A stretch of DNA of 64,000 bases from SLFH01 sp050486265 (GTDB lineage: Bacteria > Planctomycetota > Phycisphaerae > Phycisphaerales > UBA1924). The position numbers and the translations under genes were made by a program. The notes beneath the pieces are model-generated. The model ran no database searches. It worked only from the letters and a program-made list of their open reading frames with translations, and was not told the DNA's origin. This document shows, piece by piece, positions 43,508-51,670 of the stretch; position 1 is the first letter of the stretch, and every line of letters begins with the position of its first letter. The stretch covers positions 1 through 64,000 of the forward strand of contig JBJHCY010000016.1 of NCBI GenBank assembly GCA_050486265.1, in the 5' to 3' direction.

Positions 43508-44248
43508 TTACTCCACGCCGCAGGCAGCGAAGTCGAGGTACCAGCGGAGCTCGCCGCCGATGGGGCGGAGCGAGCCGAGGCTCATGGGATGGTCGGACTC
43601 GTCTGCGGCGAGGGAGATCGCGTCGCGCGAGCGTTCGCCGGTGGCGAGGACGGCGATGAAGCGCGAGGCGTTGACGAGCCGACGGGTCATGCCGACGACA
43701 TCGCCGTCGATGGTGATGAGGGGGTCGTGGTCGCTCTCGCCGGGGAGCGGGCAGGTCGGGTGCTCGCTGAGGCGCGGGGCGAGGAGGACATAGTCGAGGC
43801 GGTCCTGGCCCTTCTCGCGCCAGGCGAGGTTCTCCTGGAGGGTGGCCTCGTAGGCCCGGGCGGGCTCGGGCGAGTCGCAGGGGACGGGGTGCATCTGCTC
43901 GGGCGGGATGTCGGAGTGGTCGAGCAGCCAGTCGCGGACATCGCGGTAGGCGCTGGCGGGGTCTGCGGGGTCGAGGTGGCGGTCGGCGACGAGCCAGATG
44001 TGGGTGCGCTTCCAGGGGAAGGCCCGCATGGGCGGGTCGACCATGAGTCGCCGGTAGACCGGGGCGGTCGCGGGGCCCGCGGTCAGGGCCATGTGGAAGT
44101 CTCCGAAGGCGCGGACGCAGCCCAGGGCGTGGATGAGCAGGTCGGCGGTCAGGGCGTCGACGACCTCGTCGAGCTCCTTGCGCAGGACCACGGCGCCGGG
44201 GAGGTTCGGCGGCGTGGGCTCGGGGGCGAGGTCGTAGGGGCTGCTCAT
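43508..44248 (-). CDS. pgl: 6-phosphogluconolactonase
   Basis: A 246-residue sugar-phosphate isomerase-fold protein that hydrolyses 6-phosphogluconolactone in the pentose phosphate pathway. It shows HMALTAGPATAPVYRRLM (the first phosphate site), THIWLVADRHLDPADPASAY and a MHPVPCDSPEPARAYEATLQ segment. The usual DERWVP stretch is replaced by VADRHLDP, so the active site is somewhat divergent. It lies upstream of the pseudouridine synthase gene in the same direction with a 3-base gap. Confidence 0.82.
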   Translation of the reverse strand: MSSPYDLAPEPTPPNLPGAVVLRKELDEVVDALTADLLIHALGCVRAFGDFHMALTAGPATAPVYRRLMVDPPMRAFPWKRTHIWLVADRHLDPADPASAYRDVRDWLLDHSDIPPEQMHPVPCDSPEPARAYEATLQENLAWREKGQDRLDYVLLAPRLSEHPTCPLPGESDHDPLITIDGDVVGMTRRLVNASRFIAVLATGERSRDAISLAADESDHPMSLGSLRPIGGELRWYLDFAACGVE

Positions 44249-44357
44249 GCGTTTGCTGCGATCTGCTGTGGGAGAACTACCATCGCAACTCTAGTGTCGG
44301 TGTTTGGGGCCTGCGTTACAACCCGGCCGCCGACAACACCCCGAACGGAGACGAGTC

Positions 44358-45416
44358 TTGCCCCCGATCGTCCGGATGATCGACGCCAACGCGAACCGTG
44401 CCTGCGAGGCGGCCCGGGTCCTGGAGGATCTGGCCCGGTTTGTGCTTGGCGACGGGGAGGTCGCGTCGGGGTTCAAATCGCTGCGTCACGACCTGCGGGG
44501 GGCGGTGGGGGCGGCCGGGATCGATCCGCTGATGCTCGCGGCGTGGCGGGATCCGGAGGGCGACCCCGGGACTCGGCTGAGCCATGAGGGGGAGGCGAGG
44601 CGGGCGGGAACGCCGGCGATCGCGTCGGCCGCGGCGGGGCGGCTGGGCGAGGCGCTGCGTGCGATCGAGGAGTCGCTCAAGACGATCGATGCGGAGCGGG
44701 GGCGGGAGGTCGAGCGGTTGCGGTACGGGGCGTATGCGCTGTCGCGCAGGGTTGAGCTTGCGCTGGGGACGGGGCGGGCGAGGCAGTGGCGGGTGTGCGT
44801 GCTGCTCACCGAGTCGCTGTGCGTGCATCACGCGTGGGACGAGGTTGCGCGGCTGGCGATCGAGGGCGGGGCGGACTGTTTGCAGCTTCGCGAGAAGTCG
44901 ATGGAGGGCGGCGAGTTGGTCGAGCGTGCGCGGGCGCTGGTGGTGATCGCGAGGCCGGCGGGGGTGAGCGTGATCGTGAACGACCGGGTGGATGTCGCGC
45001 TGCTGAGCGGGGCGGACGGGGTGCATGTCGGGCAGCGGGATCTCGGCGTTCGGGATGTGCGCCGGATCGCTGGGGCGGGGCTGCTGGTGGGGGTGTCGAC
45101 GGCGGATCTGGCGCAGGCGAGGCGCGCGGTTTCGGATGGGGCGGACTCCATCGGGTGCGGGCCGATGTTTGCGAGCACGACGAAGGCGAAGCCGGTGTTG
45201 AGCGGGCCGTCGTTTGTGCGCGAGGTTGTTGGGGATGCGGTGTGCGGGGGCGTGCCGCACTTGGCGATCAGCGGGATTACGCCGGAGAACATCGGGGTGT
45301 TGGTTGAGGCGGGCTGCCGTGGTGTGGCGGTGAGTTCGGTTGTGTGCGGTGCGGCGGATCCTGCGGGTGTTTGCCGCGAGCTTCGGGGTGCGTTTGATGG
45401 CGCGGACGGCGCATGA
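44358..45416 (+). CDS. thiE: thiamine-phosphate synthase with extra N-terminal domain
   Basis: A 352-residue enzyme joining hydroxymethylpyrimidine diphosphate and thiazole phosphate. The C-terminal ~210 residues are the ThiE barrel: CLQLREKSMEGGELVERARA, VIVNDRVDVALLSGADGVHV, GQRDLGVRDVR, VGVSTADL, GCGPMFASTTKA, and ISGITPENI. The first ~140 residues are a helical domain (MIDANANRACEAARVLEDLA, LRAIEESLKTID) seen in planctomycete and some other ThiE proteins; its job is unclear. I chose TTG at 44358, 8 bases after GGAG; ATG at 44376 is the alternative. No TPP riboswitch core (CTGAGA) is visible upstream. Confidence 0.9.
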   Translation: MPPIVRMIDANANRACEAARVLEDLARFVLGDGEVASGFKSLRHDLRGAVGAAGIDPLMLAAWRDPEGDPGTRLSHEGEARRAGTPAIASAAAGRLGEALRAIEESLKTIDAERGREVERLRYGAYALSRRVELALGTGRARQWRVCVLLTESLCVHHAWDEVARLAIEGGADCLQLREKSMEGGELVERARALVVIARPAGVSVIVNDRVDVALLSGADGVHVGQRDLGVRDVRRIAGAGLLVGVSTADLAQARRAVSDGADSIGCGPMFASTTKAKPVLSGPSFVREVVGDAVCGGVPHLAISGITPENIGVLVEAGCRGVAVSSVVCGAADPAGVCRELRGAFDGADGA

Positions 45417-45520
45417 AAAAAGCGGGAAGCCGGGTGCGTACACAACCCGGCCCCCGCCCTCTCCTCCATGGCCGACCAGCGAGCGGGGACACAGCGGCCG
45501 GCCGCGGGGCGGCACTGTTC

Positions 45521-45643
45521 TCAGGCCTTCGGTTTCACCTCGACGGTTTGGGGCGTTCTGCGTCGTCTTGCCGCGATGATTTCGAGGTCTCGGAGTTCTT
45601 CGAGCAAGAGCGGCGGGAAGAGGCGGAGCCAGAGTTTCCACAT
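45521..45643 (-). CDS. 40-residue small ORF
   Basis: An ORF of 40 codons plus stop, beginning MWKLWLRLFPPLLLEELRD and ending TPQTVEVKPKA. It has an AAAGGAG ribosome-binding site about 9 bases upstream of the ATG. The first 14 residues are hydrophobic, followed by an acidic stretch and then a run of four arginines, so it could be a short amphipathic or membrane-associated peptide. The good ribosome-binding site and non-random composition favour a real gene. No homologue is recognised by eye. Confidence 0.6.
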   Translation of the reverse strand: MWKLWLRLFPPLLLEELRDLEIIAARRRRTPQTVEVKPKA

Positions 45644-45926
45644 GTCGCAGCGCTCCTTTCGGTTCGGCGCGGACTGGTGCGCGTCGGACATTGCGTGCTT
45701 TGATCGATCGGCGCGGCGTGATCGGCGTGGTGCGATGAGACCGCCCGCGATTCGCGTGATTCACTTGTTTCTTGCCGGATTCCCTAGGTCCCCACCCGGG
45801 TCTCCGGACGGCCGTTTCCGGCCAGACGAGAGTCGCTACGCGGGGTATGGGCGTGCGGTTGCAGGCGCGCAAGGGCTTGCGGCGAAACGACTTGTGGGTT
45901 TGGGTGGTTCCGCGTAGGCGGTGTGG
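45644..45926. other. intergenic gap with no recognised feature
   Basis: These bases lie upstream of the small ORF and downstream of the TPR-YggX gene (both minus). I see one short palindrome (GGACGGCCGTTTCCGGCC at about 45797) but no gene, RNA or clear terminator. Confidence 0.4.
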
Positions 45927-46568
45927 TCAGGCGTTGGTGCTCGGGGGCTCCTTGCCGGTGAGCTCTTTGTAGAGCTCGTCGGTGATGCCCAGGTACTCAC
46001 GCATGTGCGCGTCGTACATGGCTTCGTCCTGATCGCGGGAGAGGTCGAGGCGGAGTTCGTTGATGACCTTGGTGCCCTGGGCGATCCAGCCGTCGAAGGT
46101 TTCCTTGGAGATGTTGGCGTGGATCCATTCGCCGATGGGACCCTTGAAGGGCGGGCGCGGGAGTTTGGAGCCGGGGCGTCCGGTGCGCTGGCAGACGAAG
46201 GATCCTCCGGCGCTGGCGGTGGCCTCCTTGACCTTGACCTCGGGGATCGGCGCATCGAGCTGTTCGAGGAGCTCTTTCATGGCGTTCTGGGGCATGCGGT
46301 CGCCTCGCTCGGCGGCGGCCTTGTAGCCCTCGGTGAGGACCTTTGCGGCTTCATCTGTACGGTTGGCGGCCATGAGCGCGGCGCCGCAGAGCTGGTAGGC
46401 CTTGGTCATGGCGGGGTTGACCTCGAAGCAGCGTCTGTAGGAGGCGGCGGCGTCTTCGAAGCGCATGGCCTGGTTGTACGCGTTGCCGAGGGAGAAGTGC
46501 GCCATGTCGTTGTCGGGGTCTTCGCGGCACATGTTCTCGAACTGGGCGATGCGTGTGTCGAGGTCCAT
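45927..46568 (-). CDS. TPR domain fused to a YggX-like iron-trafficking domain
   Basis: A 213-residue protein. Residues 1-95 form two or three tetratricopeptide units (MAHFSLGNAYNQAMRFEDAA, then ASYRRCFEVNPAMTKAYQLC). Residues about 122-205 match the Fe(2+)-trafficking/oxidative-damage protein YggX: VCQRTGRPGSKLPRPPFKGP with the early Cys, IGEWIHANISKETFDGWIAQ (compare the ISKEAWxxW motif) and a MREYLGI helix. YggX protects iron-sulfur clusters from oxidation and is normally a ~90-residue single domain. The fusion suggests a scaffolded version. Confidence 0.82.
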   Translation of the reverse strand: MDLDTRIAQFENMCREDPDNDMAHFSLGNAYNQAMRFEDAAASYRRCFEVNPAMTKAYQLCGAALMAANRTDEAAKVLTEGYKAAAERGDRMPQNAMKELLEQLDAPIPEVKVKEATASAGGSFVCQRTGRPGSKLPRPPFKGPIGEWIHANISKETFDGWIAQGTKVINELRLDLSRDQDEAMYDAHMREYLGITDELYKELTGKEPPSTNA

Positions 46569-46611
46569 CGTCGGCTCCTGGGTGCTTGGTCGGATCGAAC
46601 CATACGCGCCG

Positions 46612-46655
46612 AGAACGAGAAACGCCCCCGCCGGGCGTTGCCGCGTCGGGGGCGT
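46612..46655 (-). terminator. terminator for the gene at 46688
   Basis: ACGCCCCCG at 46622-46630 pairs with CGGGGGCGT at 46647-46655. Read on the minus strand, the stem is followed by TTCTCGTTCTC. A partner GCCGGGCGTT element lies in the loop. Confidence 0.6.
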
Positions 46656-46687
46656 CTGTTCTTGAAGGGTTTGTGTGGGCGCTGGGT

Positions 46688-46852
46688 TCAGCAGCCTGCG
46701 GCGAAGGCGGAAAGGAAGGCGAAGAAGTCGTCGGCGTCGATCACGCCGTCGTTGTTGAAGTCGGCGATCGGATCGCCGGCGGCGAAGAGGCTGAGGAAGA
46801 GGAAGAAGTCGTCAGCGTCAACGACGCCGTCGCCGTTGAGGTCGGGCGGGCA
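46688..46852 (-). other. 54-residue Cys-to-Cys EF-hand C-terminal tag (copy 2)
   Basis: Starts with CPPDLNGDGVVDADDFFLFL and ends FAAGC, the final residues of the protein. Exactly 54 residues, as in copies 1, 3 and 4. Confidence 0.85.
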
Positions 46853-47545
46853 TGTGGGGCCTGCGGCCTCGAAGGTGAGGCGGTTGATGGTGAAACTAGC
46901 GGTGGGGTTGCCGCCGGACGGGGCGAGAAATGACGAGGCGGAGATAGCGCGACCCCACGCGTCGTTGCTGGCGACGCGGTCGAGGAAGATGTTGGAGGTG
47001 ATGTCGCTTCCGGGGTGGGAGTAGAGGATCACGAGATCGCCGCCCTGGTAGGTGTAGGGGTCGAAGGTGATCTCGTAGCCCCACGGGTTTGGCTCTGGGG
47101 CTGCGGGGCTGGTGTTCTCGAACGCTCCCTCGGGGATGGTCAGCGGGCCGCTGCGGACGAGCACGGCGTTGAGCATGTTGTCGGCGAAGGTGCTGCTCAT
47201 GTTGAAGATGGGGTTTGCGGCCTCGGCGAGGGTGATCTGGTAGTCGGCCCATGTGGCGCCGCCGGGCGGGGGCCAGGTCGGGTCGTTTGATGCGCTGATG
47301 CTGGCGCGCCAGGTGACGCCGGTGATGGTCATGCCGGGCATGAGTCCCTGTGCGGCGAGTTCGAATTCGGTGAACTGCTGCTGGTAGGTGCGGGCGTTGC
47401 CGGCGTCGCGGGTGAGTGTGTTGAGGCCGCCGGTGCCTCGTTCGTTCGCTTGGGCCCCGGGCACGACGGCGAACGATTGGGCCGAAGCGGAAGCGGCGAG
47501 CCCGGCGACAGCGAGAGCGGCAAGAGCGGTTGGAATTCTGGTCAC
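46688..47545 (-). CDS. secreted protein of paralogue family A, with EF-hand C-terminal tag
   Basis: A 285-residue exported protein. GTG at 47545 has a GAGGAG site; it gives a signal peptide (ALAALAVAGLAASASAQ). The body (residues 25-230) is a beta-rich domain with NERGTGGLNTLTRD, GLMPGMTITGVTWRASIS, FADNMLN and PYTYQGGDLVILYSH. I cannot name the family. The last 54 residues run from Cys-Pro-Pro-Asp-Leu-Asn to the final Ala-Gly-Cys and form the two-loop EF-hand tag. The body is clearly homologous to the next gene (47749), which has a different C-terminal tail. Confidence 0.88.
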   Translation of the reverse strand: MTRIPTALAALAVAGLAASASAQSFAVVPGAQANERGTGGLNTLTRDAGNARTYQQQFTEFELAAQGLMPGMTITGVTWRASISASNDPTWPPPGGATWADYQITLAEAANPIFNMSSTFADNMLNAVLVRSGPLTIPEGAFENTSPAAPEPNPWGYEITFDPYTYQGGDLVILYSHPGSDITSNIFLDRVASNDAWGRAISASSFLAPSGGNPTASFTINRLTFEAAGPTCPPDLNGDGVVDADDFFLFLSLFAAGDPIADFNNDGVIDADDFFAFLSAFAAGC

Positions 47546-47618
47546 GATCGGTCTCCTCGGTTCAGATGCGCTCGTTGGCGACCCCCACGACGAGGGCCGA
47601 AACGGATGGTGTTGTGCT

Positions 47619-47647
47619 ACTTTGCCGGATTTCGGCGGCTGTGTCAA
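47619..47647 (-). promoter_or_regulatory. candidate promoter for the gene starting at 47545
   Basis: On the minus strand TTGACA (47647-47642) is followed 17 bases later by CAAAGT (47624-47619). The -35 box is perfect; the -10 box is unusual for sigma-70. A similar pair precedes the paralogue (TTGACG at 48596-48591 and CAAACT at 48572-48567). Confidence 0.4.
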
Positions 47648-47679
47648 GCCTTTGCCGGCGGAGGGGCCGGACCGTGTGC

Positions 47680-47717
47680 GCATGAGAAAGGCTCCCGCCG
47701 AAGAGGACGGGAGCCTT
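47680..47717 (-). terminator. terminator for the gene at 47749
   Basis: AAGGCTCCCG (47688-47697) pairs with CGGGAGCCTT (47708-47717). On the minus strand the stem is followed by TCTCATG with few Ts. Confidence 0.6.
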
Positions 47718-47748
47718 CTGGAAGCCGGTCGGTGTTGTCTTGCGCGTC

Positions 47749-48492
47749 TCAGCGGCGCCTGCGGAGTGCGACGAGGCCGCAGATTCCAAAGAGCGCCGAG
47801 GCGCCCGGAGCGGGGACGAAGCTGAAGCGTGTGATGATGAAGCTCGAAGTGGGGCTTCCGCCGGTGGGGGCCTGGAAGCTGCTTGCGCTGATGGCGCGTC
47901 CCCAGGCGTCGTCGCTGCTGACGCGGTCGAGGAAGATGTTGCTGTTGATGTCGCTGCCGTTGTGGGAGTAGAGGACGACGAGGTCACCGCCCTGATAGGT
48001 GTACGGGGCGATGGCGATCTCGGGGCCCCATGGGTTCGGGTCGGGCGCCGCGGGGTTGTCGTTCGCGAAGGAGTTCTCGGGGATGTGGAGCGAGCCGCTC
48101 TGGACCATGACGGGGTTGAGCATGTTGTCGGCGAAGGTGCTGCTCATGTTGGAGATGGGATTCGCCGCCTGGGCGAATGTGATCTCGTAGTCGTCCCATG
48201 TGGCGCCGCCCGCGGGGGGCCAGGTCGCGGGGTTGGAGGAGGTGATGCTGGCGCGCCAGGTGATGCCTGTCATGGGCATGCCGGGCATAAGCCCTTGAGC
48301 GGCGAGCTCTGCCTCGGTGAACTGCTGCTGATAGGTGCGCGGGTTGCCGCTGTCGCGGACGAGGGTGTTGAGCCCGCCGTTTCCACGCTCGTTGGCGTTG
48401 GCCTGGGGCACGACGGCGAAGTCCTGCGCCGAAGCGGCGCCGGAGGCTGCCGCGAGGGCGGCCGCCGCGAGCACAATGGGGATGGGACGCAT
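47749..48492 (-). CDS. secreted protein of paralogue family A, with PAP-CTERM tail
   Basis: A 247-residue exported protein. The ATG at 48492 has GGAGGAG upstream and gives a signal peptide (VLAAAALAAASGAASAQ). The body is roughly two-thirds identical to the neighbour at 46688 (NERGNGGLNTLVRD, GLMPGMPMTGITWRASIT, FADNMLN, PYTYQGGDLVVLYSH, SNIFLDRV). Instead of the EF-hand tail it ends with VPAPGASALFGICGLVALR and a cluster of Arg, a PEP-CTERM-like signal with Ala for Glu. The two genes are therefore a duplicated pair with different sorting tails. Confidence 0.88.
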   Translation of the reverse strand: MRPIPIVLAAAALAAASGAASAQDFAVVPQANANERGNGGLNTLVRDSGNPRTYQQQFTEAELAAQGLMPGMPMTGITWRASITSSNPATWPPAGGATWDDYEITFAQAANPISNMSSTFADNMLNPVMVQSGSLHIPENSFANDNPAAPDPNPWGPEIAIAPYTYQGGDLVVLYSHNGSDINSNIFLDRVSSDDAWGRAISASSFQAPTGGSPTSSFIITRFSFVPAPGASALFGICGLVALRRRR

Positions 48493-48566
48493 GCTAAATC
48501 TCCTCCTGCCGGAACATTTGTTATCTGCACTCCCCACGACAGAGGCGTGCAATACTCTCGCGTCGC

Positions 48567-48596
48567 AGTTTGCCATGATCGGCGGGGGATCGTCAA
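48567..48596 (-). promoter_or_regulatory. candidate promoter for the gene starting at 48492
   Basis: On the minus strand TTGACG (48596-48591) is followed after 18 bases by CAAACT (48572-48567), parallel to the candidate before the paralogous gene. Confidence 0.35.
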
Positions 48597-48687
48597 TACC
48601 GAACACGGGAATCCGTTGTAAAAGCTGGGTGTTCGTGATCCCGGGCGATGTTTATTGGACCTTGATGGGCTTGGTCTTCAGCATCAG

Positions 48688-48725
48688 GAACAAGAAAAGT
48701 GCCCGCGGCTGGAACCGCGGGCACT
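48688..48725 (-). terminator. terminator for the gene at 48758
   Basis: AGTGCCCGCGG (48698-48708) pairs with CCGCGGGCACT (48715-48725); on the minus strand the stem is followed by TTTTCTTGTTCC. Confidence 0.82.
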
Positions 48726-48757
48726 CATAAGTAGCGGCACAGTGTCTGAGACTCGGC

Positions 48758-49387
48758 TCAGCGGCGGCGGCGGAGGGCGACGAGGCCGCCCAGGCCGATC
48801 AGGGCCGCAGAGGCCGGCGCGGGGACGATCTCGTAGTGGACCGAGCCGGAGAAGGCGCGGGGCGAGAAGATGCTGCCGCCGAAGGCGGAGGACGCGGTGG
48901 TTGCGTTGTTGCTGAAGAGTTGGAGCGTGCCGTCGGTGTAGAGCTCGTCGGGCGGGTTGGAGCTGTTGCCGTAGTAGCGAATGCCGCCGGATTCGAGGGC
49001 CTGGAGGTAGACGGCGACGGTGCCGCCGTCGGGGACGACGATGCTGGAGCTCAGGGGCATCTCGGAGGTGACAGCGGTCCCGTTGCGGGTGACCATGAGC
49101 GTCTGGGTGAGTGTCCAGCCGGCGGGATCCGTGTTGTTGCCGACATAGGTGCCCGGGCGCGTCCAGACCTCGATGGGGACATCGGTGCCGACGGTGCCGC
49201 TCAAGCCCGAGAAGTCGAACTGGTTGACGACGAGGAACTCGCCGGCGGGGGAGAGGTCGGTCAGGTCCATCCAGACGCCGCCGCTGCCGTTGTTGTTGGG
49301 CACCTGGGTCGTCAGGACATTGGCGTGCGCGGCGCCGGCGGCGAGCAGGACGCCGGCCGATGCAAGGGCTGTTGTGCAACGAATCAT
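48758..49387 (-). CDS. secreted PAP-CTERM protein
   Basis: A 209-residue exported protein with a signal peptide (TTALASAGVLLAAGAAHA). The body is beta-rich with NNNGSGGVWMDLTDL, FDFSGLSGTVGTDVP and IRYYGNSSNPPDELYTDG; it resembles choice-of-anchor type extracellular proteins, but I cannot name a domain. The C-terminus VPAPASAALIGLGGLVALR followed by Arg repeats is the PAP-CTERM tail. The ATG at 49387 has GAGAGAAGAG upstream; the longer frame lacks a signal peptide at its start. Confidence 0.85.
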   Translation of the reverse strand: MIRCTTALASAGVLLAAGAAHANVLTTQVPNNNGSGGVWMDLTDLSPAGEFLVVNQFDFSGLSGTVGTDVPIEVWTRPGTYVGNNTDPAGWTLTQTLMVTRNGTAVTSEMPLSSSIVVPDGGTVAVYLQALESGGIRYYGNSSNPPDELYTDGTLQLFSNNATTASSAFGGSIFSPRAFSGSVHYEIVPAPASAALIGLGGLVALRRRR

Positions 49388-49855
49388 AGCTCTTCTCTCC
49401 TTCATTTCGTTACTCGAAGTACCCGGTCCACGAGTCCCGGGCGAAGCCCGCCGCGCCCCACGAAAGGCGATCGAGACGCGAGCGATGCAGATCTCTTGAT
49501 CCACAAACTAGAGGAAGCTTGTTTGTCAAGCAAGGGGTTCGCTGCTGAAAGTGCGGGATTTCAGGGTCGCGGGACCGTCGAAGAACCGTTATCGGGTCAT
49601 TTGGATCAGCGAGCGGACGCCATGGATTCGTCTCATCTTGTTTGTTCGAACGATGGACAACGGGGTGCGGGTGATGGGGGTGCAACTCTTCGGCGGTCCG
49701 TGCCGCGGATGTGTGGGGCGTGGAATGCGCAGCACGGGCGTCTCGGCGTTGCGAGAGTGTTCGGGCCCGGGGTCACGGGTCGACGCTGCGCCGGGGCGGG
49801 TATGCCGATGCACAGATCGATCGCGGTGCGCCGATGCAACTGGTGGAGCGACGCG
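49388..49855. other. 468-base intergenic gap
   Basis: Between the PAP-CTERM gene start and the end of the phosphoesterase gene. On the minus strand a TTGACA lies at 49529-49524 within a small palindrome (GCTTG / CAAGC), and is the likely -35 region of the PAP-CTERM gene; the -10 box is not clear. The remainder shows only short, unconvincing frames. Confidence 0.4.
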
Positions 49856-51670
49856 TCAGCGACCGGGCCCGGTGAGGGGCCTGCTGATGTGGTGGTCGAT
49901 GATTCTGCCGTGCTCGTTGAAGACCTTGAGGTCCTGGGTCTCGCCCTTGATGGTCAGCAGGATGAAGTGGCGTTCGGAGATGGACTTTGCGAGGTAGGGG
50001 GTTTCGGCCGCGGCGTGGACCTCGCGCGTCGAGACGCCCCATGCGCCGTCGCCGACATAGACGATGCCGTCGGGGTTTTCGCGTTCGGTCTTGATGGGAA
50101 CGGTGCGCTTGTAGGCGTGGTCGTGGTTTTCGAAGGCGATGCGGACGCCGTAGCGCTCGAAGAGGGGGATCCAGTGTTCGCGGATGCGTGTGGGGACGGC
50201 GCCGAAGAAGTCTCGGACGGAGGGGAAGGCGGGGTAGTGGTAGACGGGGATGATGTGCGGGACGCCCTTGCGCTCTGCGATGATTTCGGCGAGCCACTCG
50301 GTCTGTGCGCCCTCGACGGGGCCGGAGTGGTCTGAATCGAGCAGGATGATGCTCATGTAATCGCCGAAGTCGAGCGCGGCGTAGCCGGGGTGGCCGGGGA
50401 AGGCGAACATGTTGAAGTAGTAAGGTGCGATCGTGTCGCGGTACTCGTCGGTGTTTTCGTAGGAGTCTCTGCCGCGCTGAGCGCCCCAGTAGAAGCCCCC
50501 GACGATCTCGTGGTTGCCGATGCCCATGAGGACGGGGATGACGCGTCCGTCTTCGAGGATGAGGGTGTCGTTCATCGCTCTGAAGAAGGAGTGCCAGCGT
50601 CCGACACGGTCTTCGCGTCCGTCGGCGTAGGCGAGGTCGCCGCCCCAGACGATGAAGTCTGGGTCCATGCGTGCGGCCTCGGTGTTGACGCGGGCCATCC
50701 ACTCGTAGCGGTGATGGACATCGCCTCCGACTGCGATGCGGATGGGGCGTTCGTCGGCGGTCGCGGGCATGGTGCGGAAGCGGAGGGTCGGGGTCGAGGC
50801 GCCGCGCTGGTCGCGGAGGATGCGGAACTTGTAGTCCGAGTCGGGCCGGAGGCCGGTGAGTTCAACGGTGTAGATCGGGCGTCCGACGAAGACCATCGGG
50901 TGGCGGGAGATCTCGGCCTCGCGGTAGTCGTCCGAGCCGGCGGGGGCGTAGACGAGCTTGACGGAGGGGTCGTGCTCGTCGAAGTGCCACTGGATGGTCA
51001 TGGTGGTGGTGGGGTCGCGCTGCCAGGTGAGGTAGAGGGCGGGTGGGATCGCCGTGTCCTCGGTGACGGTCAGTTCGACGCCGAGGCAGATGTCGCTGCT
51101 GCGCAGGGATTGGTTGTGGACGCTGGCGGCCAGGACATTGCGCCCTCGCCTGAGGAGGGCGGGGTCGAGCTCGAACTCGGCGTCCTCGATGGAGGGGTTG
51201 GTCCAGGTGGTGGTGAGCGTGGCGTGGGTGATCTCGCCCTCGGGCATCAGCTCGGTGCGCCCGAGCTCGACGCCGTTGAGGTAGAAGACGGCGCCGTCGT
51301 CGATGATGTGTCGGAGGTTGAGCGAGACGCCTTCTGTGGGGCCTTCGTAGTTGAACTCGGTGCGGAAGTAGTAGGCGGCGAGGTTGGGGTTGAGCTCGGT
51401 CTGCAGGCCGGGCTCCGGCCAGCGGCCTCTGCGGTCGGCGGTGTCGTAGCCGAGGAGGGCGGGGCCTTCGCTCCAGCCCGAATCGTCGTAGTCGGGTTGG
51501 GTCCATTCGGCGCCGAGGTCTTCGTCGCTGTCGTGGTAGCGCCAGTTCGCGTCGAACTCGATGAGGACAAGGCCGTCCCTTGGCAGGTCCGCCCGCGCTG
51601 CGACGGGCAAGACCAGGGCGAGCAGGACGGCCAACAGGAGCGGACGCCGGAGCGTGGAGGGGTGCATCAT
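49856..51670 (-). CDS. exported metallophosphoesterase, purple acid phosphatase-like
   Basis: A 604-residue protein with a signal peptide (LRRPLLLAVLLALVLPVAARA). A beta-sandwich (about residues 30-205) precedes a fibronectin-III-like purple acid phosphatase N-terminal domain (YLTWQRDPTTTMTIQWHFDE). The catalytic domain has the metal ligands in GGDVHHRYEW, WGGDLAYADGR, MGIGNHEIVG, VYHYPAF and ENHDHAYKR. These are the five conserved blocks of calcineurin-type phosphoesterases with the PAP-type GDxxY. It should act on phosphate esters outside the cytoplasm. It is divergent from the large membrane protein gene. Confidence 0.92.
   Translation of the reverse strand: MMHPSTLRRPLLLAVLLALVLPVAARADLPRDGLVLIEFDANWRYHDSDEDLGAEWTQPDYDDSGWSEGPALLGYDTADRRGRWPEPGLQTELNPNLAAYYFRTEFNYEGPTEGVSLNLRHIIDDGAVFYLNGVELGRTELMPEGEITHATLTTTWTNPSIEDAEFELDPALLRRGRNVLAASVHNQSLRSSDICLGVELTVTEDTAIPPALYLTWQRDPTTTMTIQWHFDEHDPSVKLVYAPAGSDDYREAEISRHPMVFVGRPIYTVELTGLRPDSDYKFRILRDQRGASTPTLRFRTMPATADERPIRIAVGGDVHHRYEWMARVNTEAARMDPDFIVWGGDLAYADGREDRVGRWHSFFRAMNDTLILEDGRVIPVLMGIGNHEIVGGFYWGAQRGRDSYENTDEYRDTIAPYYFNMFAFPGHPGYAALDFGDYMSIILLDSDHSGPVEGAQTEWLAEIIAERKGVPHIIPVYHYPAFPSVRDFFGAVPTRIREHWIPLFERYGVRIAFENHDHAYKRTVPIKTERENPDGIVYVGDGAWGVSTREVHAAAETPYLAKSISERHFILLTIKGETQDLKVFNEHGRIIDHHISRPLTGPGR

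Noticed and set aside
44249..44357. TPP riboswitch upstream of thiE.
   Set aside because: The CTGAGA core and the second conserved ACC(T)GATC box are absent.
49501..49855. Small ORFs between 49.5 and 49.85 kb on both strands.
   Set aside because: Short, without ribosome-binding sites, and of Arg-rich shadow composition.
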